Shown here in pieces: positions 44,685-53,944 of a stretch of 64,000 bases of DNA (position 1 is its first letter; every line of letters starts with the position of its first letter). The DNA comes from Planctobacterium marinum. Its GTDB lineage: Bacteria; Pseudomonadota; Gammaproteobacteria; Enterobacterales; Alteromonadaceae. The position numbers were made by a program, and so were the translations under genes. The notes below the pieces were generated by a model. The model searched no databases. It was given only the letters and a program-made list of their open reading frames with translations, and was not told where the DNA came from. The stretch covers positions 4,402,001 through 4,466,000 of the forward strand of contig NZ_AP027272.1 in NCBI RefSeq assembly GCF_036322805.1. Direction: 5' to 3'.

Positions 44685-47600
44685 ATGTTTAACAATCTAT
44701 TTAGCAATGGTTCTGCCAAAGACCGCATAAAAGAACAACAAGAAAACCGCGAGTTAACAGCCATTTATCAAGCAATGAACCGGGTGCAGGCAGTCATTCA
44801 GTTTACCCCTGAAGGCGTCATTCTGGATGCTAACGATAACTTTTGCGCTGCCCTTGGCTATCACCGTGATGAAATTGTCGGTCAGCATCACAGAATGTTC
44901 GTTGAACCCGCATTCGCCAAGAGTGATGAGTACCGCAACATGTGGTCAAAAATCAATGCTGGAGATTTTGTTGCAGGTGAGTTCAAACGCATCACTAAGC
45001 AAGGCGAAGAGATTTGGATCAATGCCTCATACAACCCGGTATTTGACGAACAAGGCACACTCTATAAAGTGGTTAAGTTTGCTACAGATGTGACGGAACA
45101 AAAGCTAAGAGATGCTGATTTTTCCAGTCAATTAGCTGCCATCAGCAAATCCCAGGCGGTAATCCAATTTAATTTAGATGGCACCATCATCACCGCCAAC
45201 GATAATTTCTGTCGTACGGTGGGCTACAGTCTGGAAGAAATCAAGGGCCAACATCACCGCATGTTTGTGGATCCCCAGTTCGCTAACTCTGAACAATACC
45301 GTTTGTTTTGGCAAAAACTCGCACAAGGTGAGTTTGAATCAGGGGAGTATCAAAGAATTGATAAGCAGGGCAAACAGCTGTGGTTACAGGCTTCCTATAA
45401 TCCGATCTTTGATGCCAGCGGCAGAGTTTATAAGGTTGTCAAATACGCCTCTGATATCACTGAGCAGAAGCTCATAAACGTTGACTATCAGGGCCAGCTG
45501 GAAGCCATTAATAAGGCGCAAGCCGTGATCGAATTTGATTTACAAGGCAATATTCTTACGGCAAATGACAACTTCTGCCAGGTGATGGGGTATCAGCTGC
45601 AAGAAATCCAAGGCCAACATCACAGCATGTTCGCAGAAGAAGATCTTAAGAATAGCCTTGAATACCAACAGTTTTGGCAAGCACTGGCAAGTGGTCAGTA
45701 CAAATCAGGCGAGTTTAAACGGCTGGGTAAGGGTGGCAAAGAGATCTGGATCCAGGCCACTTATAATCCCATTCTGGATCCCAACGGAAATCCAGTTAAA
45801 GTAGTAAAGTTCGCCACTGACGTAACCCAGGAAAAACTGAAAAACGCCGATTATCAGGGGCAATTAGAAGCGGTGGGTAAAAGCCAGGCGGTTATCGAAT
45901 TTGAACTTGACGGTACCATCATCACCGCCAATGACAATTTCTGTAAGACCATGGGTTATACCTTGTCAGAAATTCAGGGTAAACATCACAGTATGTTTGC
46001 CAAACCGGGTGTTGCACAAAGTGCTGAGTATCGTGATTTTTGGGCCAGTTTAAATCAAGGCCAATTTAAATCAGGCGAGTTTGAGCGCCTTGGTAAGCAC
46101 AATAAAGAAGTCTGGATTCAGGCCACTTATAATCCCATATTAGATTTAAACGGTCAGCCGTTTAAAGTCGTGAAGTATGCCTCCGACATCACCGCTGAAG
46201 TGCAGCAGCGGGAACTGGTTCGCAACTTATCACTGGTTGCCAATGAAACCGATAATTCAGTAATCATTACTGATGCCCGAGGCTTGATAGAATACGTCAA
46301 CCCTGGTTTTAGTAAACTCACTGGCTATTCCTATGAAGAAAGCTTAGGTAAAAAACCCGGCGACATGCTGCAAGGCAAAGATACCAGCCCCGAGTCCAAA
46401 CAGCGCATCCGCGAAAAACTGGATTCCCGTCAACCCTTCTACGAAGAGATCCTGAATTACGACAATAAAGGCAATAGTTACTGGATATCGCTGGCGATTA
46501 ATCCCATTTTTGACAAGTCGGGCGAACTAATAAAATTCATCTCCATTCAAACCAACATTACCGAAACCAAAATAAGGGCCCTGGAGTTTACAGCTAAGCT
46601 CGAAGCCATTGGTCGTGCTAATGCAGTAGCCGAATTTTCGCCTGCTGGCACGCTGGAAGAATGCAATACCCTGTTTAGTCGCGCTTTAGGTTTCGAGACC
46701 AGTGAAGCCGCCTCACAAAAACAATGGAATACGTTACTGCACAAAGACTTTATTGAAAGCAGTGAGTACAGGCATTTTAATGAAACGCTTTCAGGCGGTA
46801 ATTTTGTCTCTGGAGATTTTAAGTTTTCCACAACAGAGCGACACACATGTTGGCTAAACGGCTCCTTTAATCCCATTAAAAATACCTCTGGAGACATTAT
46901 TAAAATCGTGTTTTTTGGTGTGGATGTCACAGGTCGTAAACGCGGCACTGACAAAATGGCAAGTGCGCTGGCACAACTGGAAGCGGGCGATTTAACCACG
47001 AGAGTAGAGGGTGATTTTGGCGAAGAGCTGAATCGTGTGCGAGATTCGCTAAACACCTCTATGGCTCACTTACAAAAAACCGTGGCAAGCATTCTAAACA
47101 TTGCCGAACAGGTGAACCACGGAACGCGAGAAATCGCCAGCGGTAACAACCAACTCAATGACCGCACTATCCAACAGGCTTCAAGCCTGGAAGAGACCGC
47201 TGCCAGTATGGAACAAATGACAGCCACCATTAAGCAAAGTGCAGAAAATGCCAGCAAAGCCGCCAACACAGTGCAAGATACCCGCAGCCTGGCTCAAACC
47301 GGGCAAAATGTGGTGAAAAATACCGTAAATGCCATGGAAGAAATCTCACGCTCAAGCAAACAAATTGCAGATATTACCAGTACCATTGACGAAATCGCCT
47401 TTCAAACCAACCTGCTTGCCCTGAATGCCGCAGTGGAGGCAGCCAGAGCCGGAGAGCACGGCAGGGGGTTTGCCGTTGTGGCAACGGAAGTGAGAAACCT
47501 GGCGCAACGCTCAGCCACCTCTGCCAAAGAAATAAATAGTTTAATCGGAGACAGCCTCAAAAAAGTAGAAGCGGGGGTTAAAACCGCAGGCGAATCGGGC

Positions 47601-47843
47601 ACGACACTGGAGCAAATCGTTGCAGCGGTGGTGGATGTGAGCGAACAAGTGCAAGACATCATGGAAGCTGCCAAGCAACAGGAAATGGGGATATCGCAGA
47701 TTAACGCTGCCATAGTTCAAATGGAAACCATGACCCAGGAAAACGCCGCATTAGTGGAAGAAGCCGCATCAGCCAGTCAAATGATGCAAGACCAGGTAGG
47801 CGAAATGCGCTCGGATCTCAGCTTCTTTAAACTCAATCCATAG
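44685..47843 (+). CDS. soluble methyl-accepting chemotaxis protein with six PAS domains
   Basis: 1052 residues with no signal peptide or membrane helix, so a cytoplasmic receptor. Four PAS domains of exactly 122 residues start at QAV(I)(Q/E)F at residues 35, 157, 279 and 401, sharing ANDNFC, GQHHxMF and YNP(I/V)(F/L)D. A fifth, different PAS (about 520-640; [17 protein letters not shown]) and a degenerate sixth (about 640-765) follow, then a HAMP-like linker ([19 protein letters not shown]) and the signalling domain with [19 protein letters not shown]. No C-terminal NWETF-type tether. AGGGA precedes the ATG. Repeated PAS domains may bind haem or flavin to sense redox or oxygen; the cofactor is not deducible. 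Confidence 0.94.
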   Translation: MFNNLFSNGSAKDRIKEQQENRELTAIYQAMNRVQAVIQFTPEGVILDANDNFCAALGYHRDEIVGQHHRMFVEPAFAKSDEYRNMWSKINAGDFVAGEFKRITKQGEEIWINASYNPVFDEQGTLYKVVKFATDVTEQKLRDADFSSQLAAISKSQAVIQFNLDGTIITANDNFCRTVGYSLEEIKGQHHRMFVDPQFANSEQYRLFWQKLAQGEFESGEYQRIDKQGKQLWLQASYNPIFDASGRVYKVVKYASDITEQKLINVDYQGQLEAINKAQAVIEFDLQGNILTANDNFCQVMGYQLQEIQGQHHSMFAEEDLKNSLEYQQFWQALASGQYKSGEFKRLGKGGKEIWIQATYNPILDPNGNPVKVVKFATDVTQEKLKNADYQGQLEAVGKSQAVIEFELDGTIITANDNFCKTMGYTLSEIQGKHHSMFAKPGVAQSAEYRDFWASLNQGQFKSGEFERLGKHNKEVWIQATYNPILDLNGQPFKVVKYASDITAEVQQRELVRNLSLVANETDNSVIITDARGLIEYVNPGFSKLTGYSYEESLGKKPGDMLQGKDTSPESKQRIREKLDSRQPFYEEILNYDNKGNSYWISLAINPIFDKSGELIKFISIQTNITETKIRALEFTAKLEAIGRANAVAEFSPAGTLEECNTLFSRALGFETSEAASQKQWNTLLHKDFIESSEYRHFNETLSGGNFVSGDFKFSTTERHTCWLNGSFNPIKNTSGDIIKIVFFGVDVTGRKRGTDKMASALAQLEAGDLTTRVEGDFGEELNRVRDSLNTSMAHLQKTVASILNIAEQVNHGTREIASGNNQLNDRTIQQASSLEETAASMEQMTATIKQSAENASKAANTVQDTRSLAQTGQNVVKNTVNAMEEISRSSKQIADITSTIDEIAFQTNLLALNAAVEAARAGEHGRGFAVVATEVRNLAQRSATSAKEINSLIGDSLKKVEAGVKTAGESGTTLEQIVAAVVDVSEQVQDIMEAAKQQEMGISQINAAIVQMETMTQENAALVEEAASASQMMQDQVGEMRSDLSFFKLNP

Positions 47844-47870
47844 CTGAATCGGAAAAACACTAGATAGTTT

Positions 47871-47902
47871 GATAGCCAGGCACCATAAGGTGCCAGGCTA
47901 TC
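47871..47902. terminator. long near-perfect hairpin between convergent genes
   Basis: GATAGCC-A-GGCACC is followed by loop ATAA and GGTGCC-A-GGCTATC: 13 base pairs with one A-A mismatch. It lies between the chemoreceptor stop (47843) and the stop of the ankyrin-like gene (47938). No T-tract follows on either strand, but it probably ends or protects both transcripts. Confidence 0.65.
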
Positions 47903-47937
47903 GAGTTATACTGCGGTGTGCGGATCACCCTCATCAA

Positions 47938-50013
47938 TCAGAGTCTGAGACGAAAACGGTTCATCGGCACATCGCCTTTTACTTCAAGAGCAGGTTTCAT
48001 TGTTACCAGCGCAGTGTATTCACCGGGGTAAAATTGCTTAAGGCGAGAAACCCTTGCATAGTGATTTGGCTCAAACTCATTAACCAAAGGCAATACCGTC
48101 GCAAGCGCTGGGTGCAGCTTGCCATCGCGATAACTTAGCTCCAGTAAAACATCAATTACATCTGGCCCAAGTTCCTGCGTTTGAGGCTTCAGGCCTTTCT
48201 CATGGAAAAAGCTAATCACATTTACAGCGCCCTGGCTTAATGCTGCTGCAACAAAAACATCCCTGCCCTGCTGATCGTGAAGATTAAAATCGAATCCTTG
48301 CTCGTACCAGTATTGCCACTGCTCTAACTTCAAATATTTCAGTGCCTCTAAAGATGATGGTGCAGCAGGCATCACTCTGGCTTGCCACACCGACAGCAAT
48401 TCATCAAAGTTGCTCAACATGGCACGCAATAGCGCATCTGTTTCAACTGTGGTTAGAGGATGTGCAGTACTGTACTCCAATGCCTGCTGAAATTGCTTAT
48501 CTCGCAATAGATTTAAAAATACGCTCTCGCTTCGTCCAACCCTGTGATTTTTTTGCTCATACCAGATGACATAAAGCGCAGGGTCAATTTGATGCAGTTG
48601 CCCCGCCACTTCACCATAATCAGCTTCTATGCGTTTGATTATCTCACGCGCTTCCTCGAAATCGGCAAAGCCTTCTCTGTCACGCAACAACCTCTCGGTA
48701 GCTGCGCATTGTTCTCCCTCTCGCTTGAGTTCTTGCCTTTTATCTTTAGCTACGGCTATGGCATTGGACAATGCTGAATTGTCAGGTTTAAGCTGAGGAA
48801 TACGCTCTCCAACGCTAATCAATTCAATACTTTCAAGTAGTTTCTTCAATTCCGGATCCGATACCGTGCTACTCCACTGGCTTTTGTTATGAGGTGGCGA
48901 AAAACGTATTCCGGAAGCGCCATCAAATTGCACGGTTTCACCATGGGCTCGATAGCCTTTACCTTTTAAATACACCAGGGTTTCAAAATATTCATCCGGG
49001 TAGGATTGAGTAGCTGAATAGAACTTCATGTTAACAATAGCAATATCCAGTCCGGTAACAATGCCGGGTTTGTCAGAGGGGGTTACGCCATAAGTGGCCA
49101 ATAGTTGCAGTAAGCGCGTATTGTGCTTTGCTGCGGCCATATCAGCCAAATTAAAAAAGGCTTCATTGAATGGTCCTCGCATTAATACCGGTATCGCTTC
49201 AGGAGATTGCGTTTGCTGCAGTACTGCACTGATGTATTCCACAGGCAGTTCGCTATGTATCGCTACTGCCACGTCGTTTACCGTAAAGTTGTGTTGCGCT
49301 ATCGCTTGTTGAAATTCTTGTACATCCAATCGAGTGGCAGTCAAGATAACAAGCACAGAGGGTGAGATAACCGAAACGTCTTCTATTCCCAGCGGGGATT
49401 CAAGGTAGGTATTAAAGTTTTCTTTGTTGTCCAGCAACAGGGCTATCTCAGAGCGACTCACCTGATCCTTTAACGATAGAAACATCTTCATCCCGGAAGG
49501 TGGATTTGACTGCAAATCAGCAATCAACTGTGGCACTTTTTCATCATTCAAACCGTTGATCACCGACAAACCTGTCCATTCTCCTAGAATTTCTGCAGAG
49601 CGGGTAAACTGATATTTTTGTTTCTCCAGATTTATTCGTGCCAATAACAGCAGATCATCAAAGCCTCTGTGAAAGGTGGTGTACTGCTTTTCATAAGCCA
49701 TTAGCTCAGTTTCAGTTTTCCCGGCTTGCAGCTCCGTTTGTAGTGCACGGATCAGGCTATTATTGATGCTTTTAACTTTGTCACTGTATGTCAGGTGCCT
49801 CTCATCGCATTGTTCTTTTGCTCTCAACAAAGCTGATAACGAATTTTTTTCTTCAACATCTAGCAGATGTTCTGGAATCACTACTTCAGAATTATCAAGT
49901 CTCTCAAACTGAGGTGGGCTATCAATTTCCTGACGGGTTTCTTGTTTAGTTTGCCACGAGATGGCGATGAGAATAATTAGAGTGCAAGAAACGAAAAATC
50001 CTATTTTTTTCAT
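47938..50013 (-). CDS. large exported or membrane-anchored protein with ankyrin-like repeats
   Basis: 691 residues from the second of two adjacent ATGs (50013), better spaced from AGGA than the first at 50016. An N-terminal hydrophobic segment (KKIGFFVSCTLIILIAISW) with a basic start acts as signal or anchor. The mature part is helical. Ankyrin-like units can be seen (HNTRLLQLLATYGVTP ... GLDIAIVNMKF; DVFVAAALSQGAVNVISFFHEKGLKP), and a charged coiled region lies at about 425-480 (KDKRQELKREGEQ, EEAREIIKRIEADYGE). I do not recognise the family. It is monocistronic and convergent with the chemoreceptor gene. Confidence 0.68.
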   Translation of the reverse strand: MKKIGFFVSCTLIILIAISWQTKQETRQEIDSPPQFERLDNSEVVIPEHLLDVEEKNSLSALLRAKEQCDERHLTYSDKVKSINNSLIRALQTELQAGKTETELMAYEKQYTTFHRGFDDLLLLARINLEKQKYQFTRSAEILGEWTGLSVINGLNDEKVPQLIADLQSNPPSGMKMFLSLKDQVSRSEIALLLDNKENFNTYLESPLGIEDVSVISPSVLVILTATRLDVQEFQQAIAQHNFTVNDVAVAIHSELPVEYISAVLQQTQSPEAIPVLMRGPFNEAFFNLADMAAAKHNTRLLQLLATYGVTPSDKPGIVTGLDIAIVNMKFYSATQSYPDEYFETLVYLKGKGYRAHGETVQFDGASGIRFSPPHNKSQWSSTVSDPELKKLLESIELISVGERIPQLKPDNSALSNAIAVAKDKRQELKREGEQCAATERLLRDREGFADFEEAREIIKRIEADYGEVAGQLHQIDPALYVIWYEQKNHRVGRSESVFLNLLRDKQFQQALEYSTAHPLTTVETDALLRAMLSNFDELLSVWQARVMPAAPSSLEALKYLKLEQWQYWYEQGFDFNLHDQQGRDVFVAAALSQGAVNVISFFHEKGLKPQTQELGPDVIDVLLELSYRDGKLHPALATVLPLVNEFEPNHYARVSRLKQFYPGEYTALVTMKPALEVKGDVPMNRFRLRL

Positions 50014-50256
50014 CATATTCCTTTATTTGTCTATATACACCGGCCTGAAAAAGGCCATTTAATTTACCTTAAATTTATAATAAAAAACAGGTTCCCCCCC
50101 ATGCAAGAGAGAGAGTAAAATTTATTGCTCCGCTTTGAGAAAAGATCAGTAACTCCTGCCTTGAAGGCGCAGAAACTTTTAGAAAGGTAAATTTAATACA
50201 CTTTCAGCACAAGCTATCGTAGTATCAATGGAGATAAAAAATTAACAGGAGAAGCT

Positions 50257-50529
50257 GTGAAGCCATACGGAAATATCCAATCAAAAAACCTCAAACTTGT
50301 GTTGTTTCTCGCCAGAGCGCTGGCGATTGTTGGCACTATTTCGTTTTGTTTGGGGCTAATTTCATTTATTGCCGATCTCATTGATATCAATTTTATCGGG
50401 GGTTTCGGTGCAGGATTACTAGTTGTAGGTTTTAGTATCTTTTTATTATCTGGTTTTATTGCTGCCGTAGTTGCTCTTGAAGAAAGCTATCGAATCAGAA
50501 CGGAATACCTGGTCCAGCAACAAAAATAA
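50257..50529 (+). CDS. small two-helix membrane protein
   Basis: 90 residues from a GTG start with AGGAG at good spacing. Two hydrophobic segments (ALAIVGTISFCLGLISFIADLI and FGAGLLVVGFSIFLLSGFIAAVVAL) with a charged C-terminal tail (EESYRIRTEYLVQQQK). Family not recognised. It is divergent from the ankyrin-like gene (about 240 bp, AT-rich, with a C-run at 50094-50100) and convergent with the aldehyde dehydrogenase gene. Confidence 0.65.
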   Translation: MKPYGNIQSKNLKLVLFLARALAIVGTISFCLGLISFIADLIDINFIGGFGAGLLVVGFSIFLLSGFIAAVVALEESYRIRTEYLVQQQK

Positions 50530-50549
50530 AACCACCGACAAAAATGAAA

Positions 50550-50569
50550 CCAGCACCAACAGGTGCTGG
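50550..50569 (-). terminator. rho-independent terminator of the aldehyde dehydrogenase operon
   Basis: CCAGCACC and GGTGCTGG form a perfect 8-bp stem with loop AACA. On the minus strand it is followed by TTTCATTTTTG, so it ends the transcript of the synthase-dehydrogenase pair. It lies 11 bp beyond the dehydrogenase stop. Confidence 0.75.
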
Positions 50570-50579
50570 CTCATGTCAT

Positions 50580-52019
50580 TTACTGTGGTGTACGGATCAC
50601 CATCAGGCGTAGCTCGGTCATATCTTCCATGGCGAATTTAACGCCTTCTCGACCCAAACCTGACTCTTTCACGCCGCCGTAGGGCATGTTGTCTACACGC
50701 CAGCTGGGTACGTCTCCAATGACCACTCCGCCCACATCCAGGGTGTCCCAGGCTTTGTGGGCTTTATATAGATCGCGGGTAAAGATGCCTGCTTGTAAGC
50801 CAAACTGACTGTTATTCACTTCCTCTAGGGCCGCGTCAAAATCGTCAAAAGAACTAATGATAGACACAGGTCCAAAGGCTTCTTCGGCATTGATATTGGA
50901 ATCACTGGCAGCGCCTTCAATAACGGTGGCCTGCAACATGGCACCATCCCGCTGACCACCACAGAGTACACTGGCGCCCGCCTCTTTGGCTTCGTTGATC
51001 CAGCCTTCCAAGCGCTTGGCTTCGGATTCAGAGATCATGGGACCAATAAAGGTATCTTCACTGAGCGGATCACCGTGTACCAAATTGCTGACTTTTTCTA
51101 CGTAACGGGTTTTGAACTCATCATACAAAGAGCTGTGCACTATCACCCGCTGCACACTGATACAGCTTTGTCCTGACTGGTAATAGGCACCAAAAATAAT
51201 GCGCTCAATGGCGTCATCCAGGTCGGCATCTTCATCCACCACACACGCGGCATTACCACCTAGTTCCAATACCACTGGCTTTTTGCCCGACTTGGCTTTT
51301 AACTCCCAGCCCACACCGGGTGACCCAGTAAAGCTGAGCAGTTTGAACCGATCATCAGTGGTAAACAGATCTGCACCATCTCGGCTGCAAGGCAAAATGG
51401 AGAATGCCCCTTCAGGTAGATCCGTTTCAGCCAGAATCTCACCGATAATAATGGCACCAATAGGCGTGCGGCTGGCGGGTTTGAGTACGAACGGACAACC
51501 CACCGCCAGAGCCGGGGCCACTTTGTGGGCCGTCAGGTTTAACGGAAAGTTAAAAGGTGAAATAAAAGAGCAAGGTCCGATAGGTACGGGCTTGTACATG
51601 CCTTGATAGCCTTTGGCCCGCGGCGTAATTTCCAGGTTCATTACATGGCCTTCCATGCGTACCGCTTCCTCCGCTGCAATACGGAAGGTGTCAATCAAAC
51701 GAGTGACTTCGCCTCTGGCATCTTTAATGGGCTTGCCTGCTTCGATACAAAGGGCATAAGCCAGCTCTTCGAAGCGCTCCTGAAAACGCTTAACACAATG
51801 ATTGAGAATATCCTGACGCTCATAAGGCGTCATTTTGCGCAAGGCTTCCTGACTGGCATCAGCGGCAGCGATTGCCTTATCGATCACCTCTGCATCGGCC
51901 AGTGCCACATACGTGGCGTCCTCACCTGTGTATTTGTTAGTCACGGCCAAATCTTTGTTGGCATAAACCGCTTTGTTGGCCAGATAGTAGGGATAGTGTT
52001 CTGCTAGTTGTTGGCTCAC
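50580..52019 (-). CDS. NAD(P)-dependent aldehyde dehydrogenase
   Basis: 479 residues from a GTG start preceded by a strong AAGGAGG. Family motifs: FNFPLNLTAHKVAPALAVG (nucleotide-binding region), SFTGSPGVGWELK, the catalytic glutamate in LELGGNAACVV and the catalytic cysteine in QSGQSCISVQR. It oxidises an aldehyde to an acid in the cytoplasm. It resembles lactaldehyde, glyceraldehyde-3-phosphate or succinate-semialdehyde dehydrogenases more than acetaldehyde types. The Shine-Dalgarno abuts the stop of the acetolactate synthase gene (9-bp gap), so the two form an operon. Substrate unassigned. Confidence 0.92.
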   Translation of the reverse strand: MSQQLAEHYPYYLANKAVYANKDLAVTNKYTGEDATYVALADAEVIDKAIAAADASQEALRKMTPYERQDILNHCVKRFQERFEELAYALCIEAGKPIKDARGEVTRLIDTFRIAAEEAVRMEGHVMNLEITPRAKGYQGMYKPVPIGPCSFISPFNFPLNLTAHKVAPALAVGCPFVLKPASRTPIGAIIIGEILAETDLPEGAFSILPCSRDGADLFTTDDRFKLLSFTGSPGVGWELKAKSGKKPVVLELGGNAACVVDEDADLDDAIERIIFGAYYQSGQSCISVQRVIVHSSLYDEFKTRYVEKVSNLVHGDPLSEDTFIGPMISESEAKRLEGWINEAKEAGASVLCGGQRDGAMLQATVIEGAASDSNINAEEAFGPVSIISSFDDFDAALEEVNNSQFGLQAGIFTRDLYKAHKAWDTLDVGGVVIGDVPSWRVDNMPYGGVKESGLGREGVKFAMEDMTELRLMVIRTPQ

Positions 52020-52028
52020 GGTGCCTCC

Positions 52029-53669
52029 TTAAATTTTGCTGCTCAATTCTTTGATGGTTTTATTCAATGTTTCGTCATTCAAGCTATAGTCCACCGGCAC
52101 ATCAATCAAATGCACTGCAGGTTCCGCCAGGCATTGTTTTAACTGGGGCAATAACTCTGCCGCCGATTCCACACGCCAGCCTTTACCGCCATAGCTTTCC
52201 ACATATTTAACGAAATCGGGATTGCCGTAGTCCAAGCCAAAGTTCTCAAACTCCATATTGGCCTGTTTCCATTTGATCATGCCGTAGGCGTCGTCCCGCA
52301 GAATCAATACTACGATATGCAGATTCAAACGCACTGCGGTTTCCAGCTCCTGGGAGTTCATCATAAATCCGCCATCACCGCATACCGTAATCACCGGGCG
52401 ATCCGGGTGCACCATCTTGGCCGCCATGGCAGAAGGCAGGCCCGCCCCCATAGTTGCCAACGCGTTATCCAGTAATAGCGTATTGGGGAAGGCCGCCGGA
52501 TAATTGCGGGCAAACCAGATTTTATAAACGCCGTTATCTAAGGTGACAATGCCGTTTTTAGGCATGGCCTCACGCACATCTCGCACAAAACGCTCAGGTA
52601 AAATGGGGAAGCGGTCGTCATTTTCTGATTCACTGCGGTGCTGCACATAAGCGTCATGCACCTTATGGAAGAATTCAAAATCCCAGGAATCCTGACGACT
52701 TATCTGCTCTTTGATTTGCCAGATACTGTTGGCAATGTCGCCGGTAACCTCCAATTGTGGGAAGTACACAGGATCAACGGCGGCACTGGCAAAATTAACA
52801 TGAATCACTTTGCTGCCACCGGGCTTCATAAAGAAAGGTGGTTTTTCAACTACATCGTGACCGACGTTGATGATCAGGTCCGCGGCATTGATGGCGCGGT
52901 GCACAAAATCACCGTCTGAGAGTGCAGTATTACCTAAGAACAGTTCACCGTGTTCATCCAATACGCCTTTACCCATCTGGGTGGTAATGTAAGGAATACC
53001 GGTTTTCTCAACAAATTCGGTTAACATCTTACTGGTGAGCTTGCGATTGGCACCCGCGCCAATAAGTAGCACCGGTGATTTTGCCGCCTCAATCATCTCC
53101 ACCGCACGATTAATCGCTTTGTATTCGGCAATAGGGCGTCGAGAAACGCTGCCATTAATCAAAGGCATCAGGGTAATTTCTGCAGCGATATCCTCGGGTA
53201 ATTCAATATGCACAGCCCCCGGACGCTCTTCACTGGCCAATCGATAAGCTTCGCGCACCACTGACGGAATACGGTCGCCGCTGACCACCTGGGTGGTATA
53301 TTTGGTGATAGGACGCATCATGTCCACCACGTCTATTACCTGAAAGCGCCCTTGTTTACTGGTTTTAATAGGCTTTTGTCCGGTGATCACCATCATAGGC
53401 ATAGCACCTAATTGAGCGTAAGCAGCTGGGGTTACCAGGTTAGTGGCACCGGGGCCTAAGGTAGATAAACAAACCCCAACTTTCCCGGTTAAGCGTCCAT
53501 AGGTAGCGGCCATGAATCCGGCCCCTTGCTCATGTCGGGTGAGGATTAACTTGATGGAAGAGCCACGCAACGACTCCAATAAGTCCAGGTTTTCTTCACC
53601 GGGAATACCAAAAATATACTCCACCCCTTCGGCTTCGAGGGCTTTAACAAACAAGTCTGATGCTTTCAT
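52029..53669 (-). CDS. acetolactate synthase-like thiamine-diphosphate enzyme, large subunit
   Basis: 546 residues. N-terminal pyrimidine-binding domain with the catalytic glutamate in LILTRHEQGAGFMA, a central domain (VLLIGAGANRKL) and the C-terminal cofactor domain with the motif GDGGFMMNSQELETA, ending in LRDDAYGM. It condenses two pyruvates to acetolactate or acts on a related 2-oxo acid. No small regulatory subunit is adjacent, as in catabolic AlsS-type enzymes. Co-transcription with an aldehyde dehydrogenase suggests a dedicated pathway other than branched-chain amino acid synthesis. GGAGA precedes the ATG. Confidence 0.88.
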   Translation of the reverse strand: MKASDLFVKALEAEGVEYIFGIPGEENLDLLESLRGSSIKLILTRHEQGAGFMAATYGRLTGKVGVCLSTLGPGATNLVTPAAYAQLGAMPMMVITGQKPIKTSKQGRFQVIDVVDMMRPITKYTTQVVSGDRIPSVVREAYRLASEERPGAVHIELPEDIAAEITLMPLINGSVSRRPIAEYKAINRAVEMIEAAKSPVLLIGAGANRKLTSKMLTEFVEKTGIPYITTQMGKGVLDEHGELFLGNTALSDGDFVHRAINAADLIINVGHDVVEKPPFFMKPGGSKVIHVNFASAAVDPVYFPQLEVTGDIANSIWQIKEQISRQDSWDFEFFHKVHDAYVQHRSESENDDRFPILPERFVRDVREAMPKNGIVTLDNGVYKIWFARNYPAAFPNTLLLDNALATMGAGLPSAMAAKMVHPDRPVITVCGDGGFMMNSQELETAVRLNLHIVVLILRDDAYGMIKWKQANMEFENFGLDYGNPDFVKYVESYGGKGWRVESAAELLPQLKQCLAEPAVHLIDVPVDYSLNDETLNKTIKELSSKI

Positions 53670-53694
53670 GTATTCTCCAAATACTGATTCAACC

Positions 53695-53715
53695 GTGTGA
53701 AACGAACTTTCGCAC
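53695..53715. promoter_or_regulatory. operator-like inverted repeat upstream of the synthase gene
   Basis: GTGTGAAA and TTTCGCAC form an 8-bp inverted repeat (one T-G pair) with a 5-bp centre, 26 bp upstream of the ATG at 53669. It may be an operator for the operon. The 275-bp gap also holds GAATGGAACCATTC with a T-tract (53767-53787), a possible weak terminator for the gene upstream. Confidence 0.4.
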
Positions 53716-53944
53716 TTGAGTATAGTAGTCTGGTGATTAAATGACGGGTTTTAAAGTGATTAAAATGAATGGAACCATTCGTTTTTTTCGATGATATAGC
53801 GAAAGGGCATAATACAGCGGTTGGAGGCAACACGTCCTTGTGCTGTCTATATCCTTGGTAAGCGAAGCCTGCCGCAATTATGTTACAAACACATGAAGCA
53901 TTGCACTAATCAATGCAGCTGCAGCTCATCCTTGAGCGCAAAGC

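Noticed and set aside
53767-53787. GAATGGAACCATTC followed by a T-run as a strong terminator.
   Set aside because: The stem is only about 5 bp with a 4-nt loop, and the T-run is on the strand opposite to transcription of both flanking genes.
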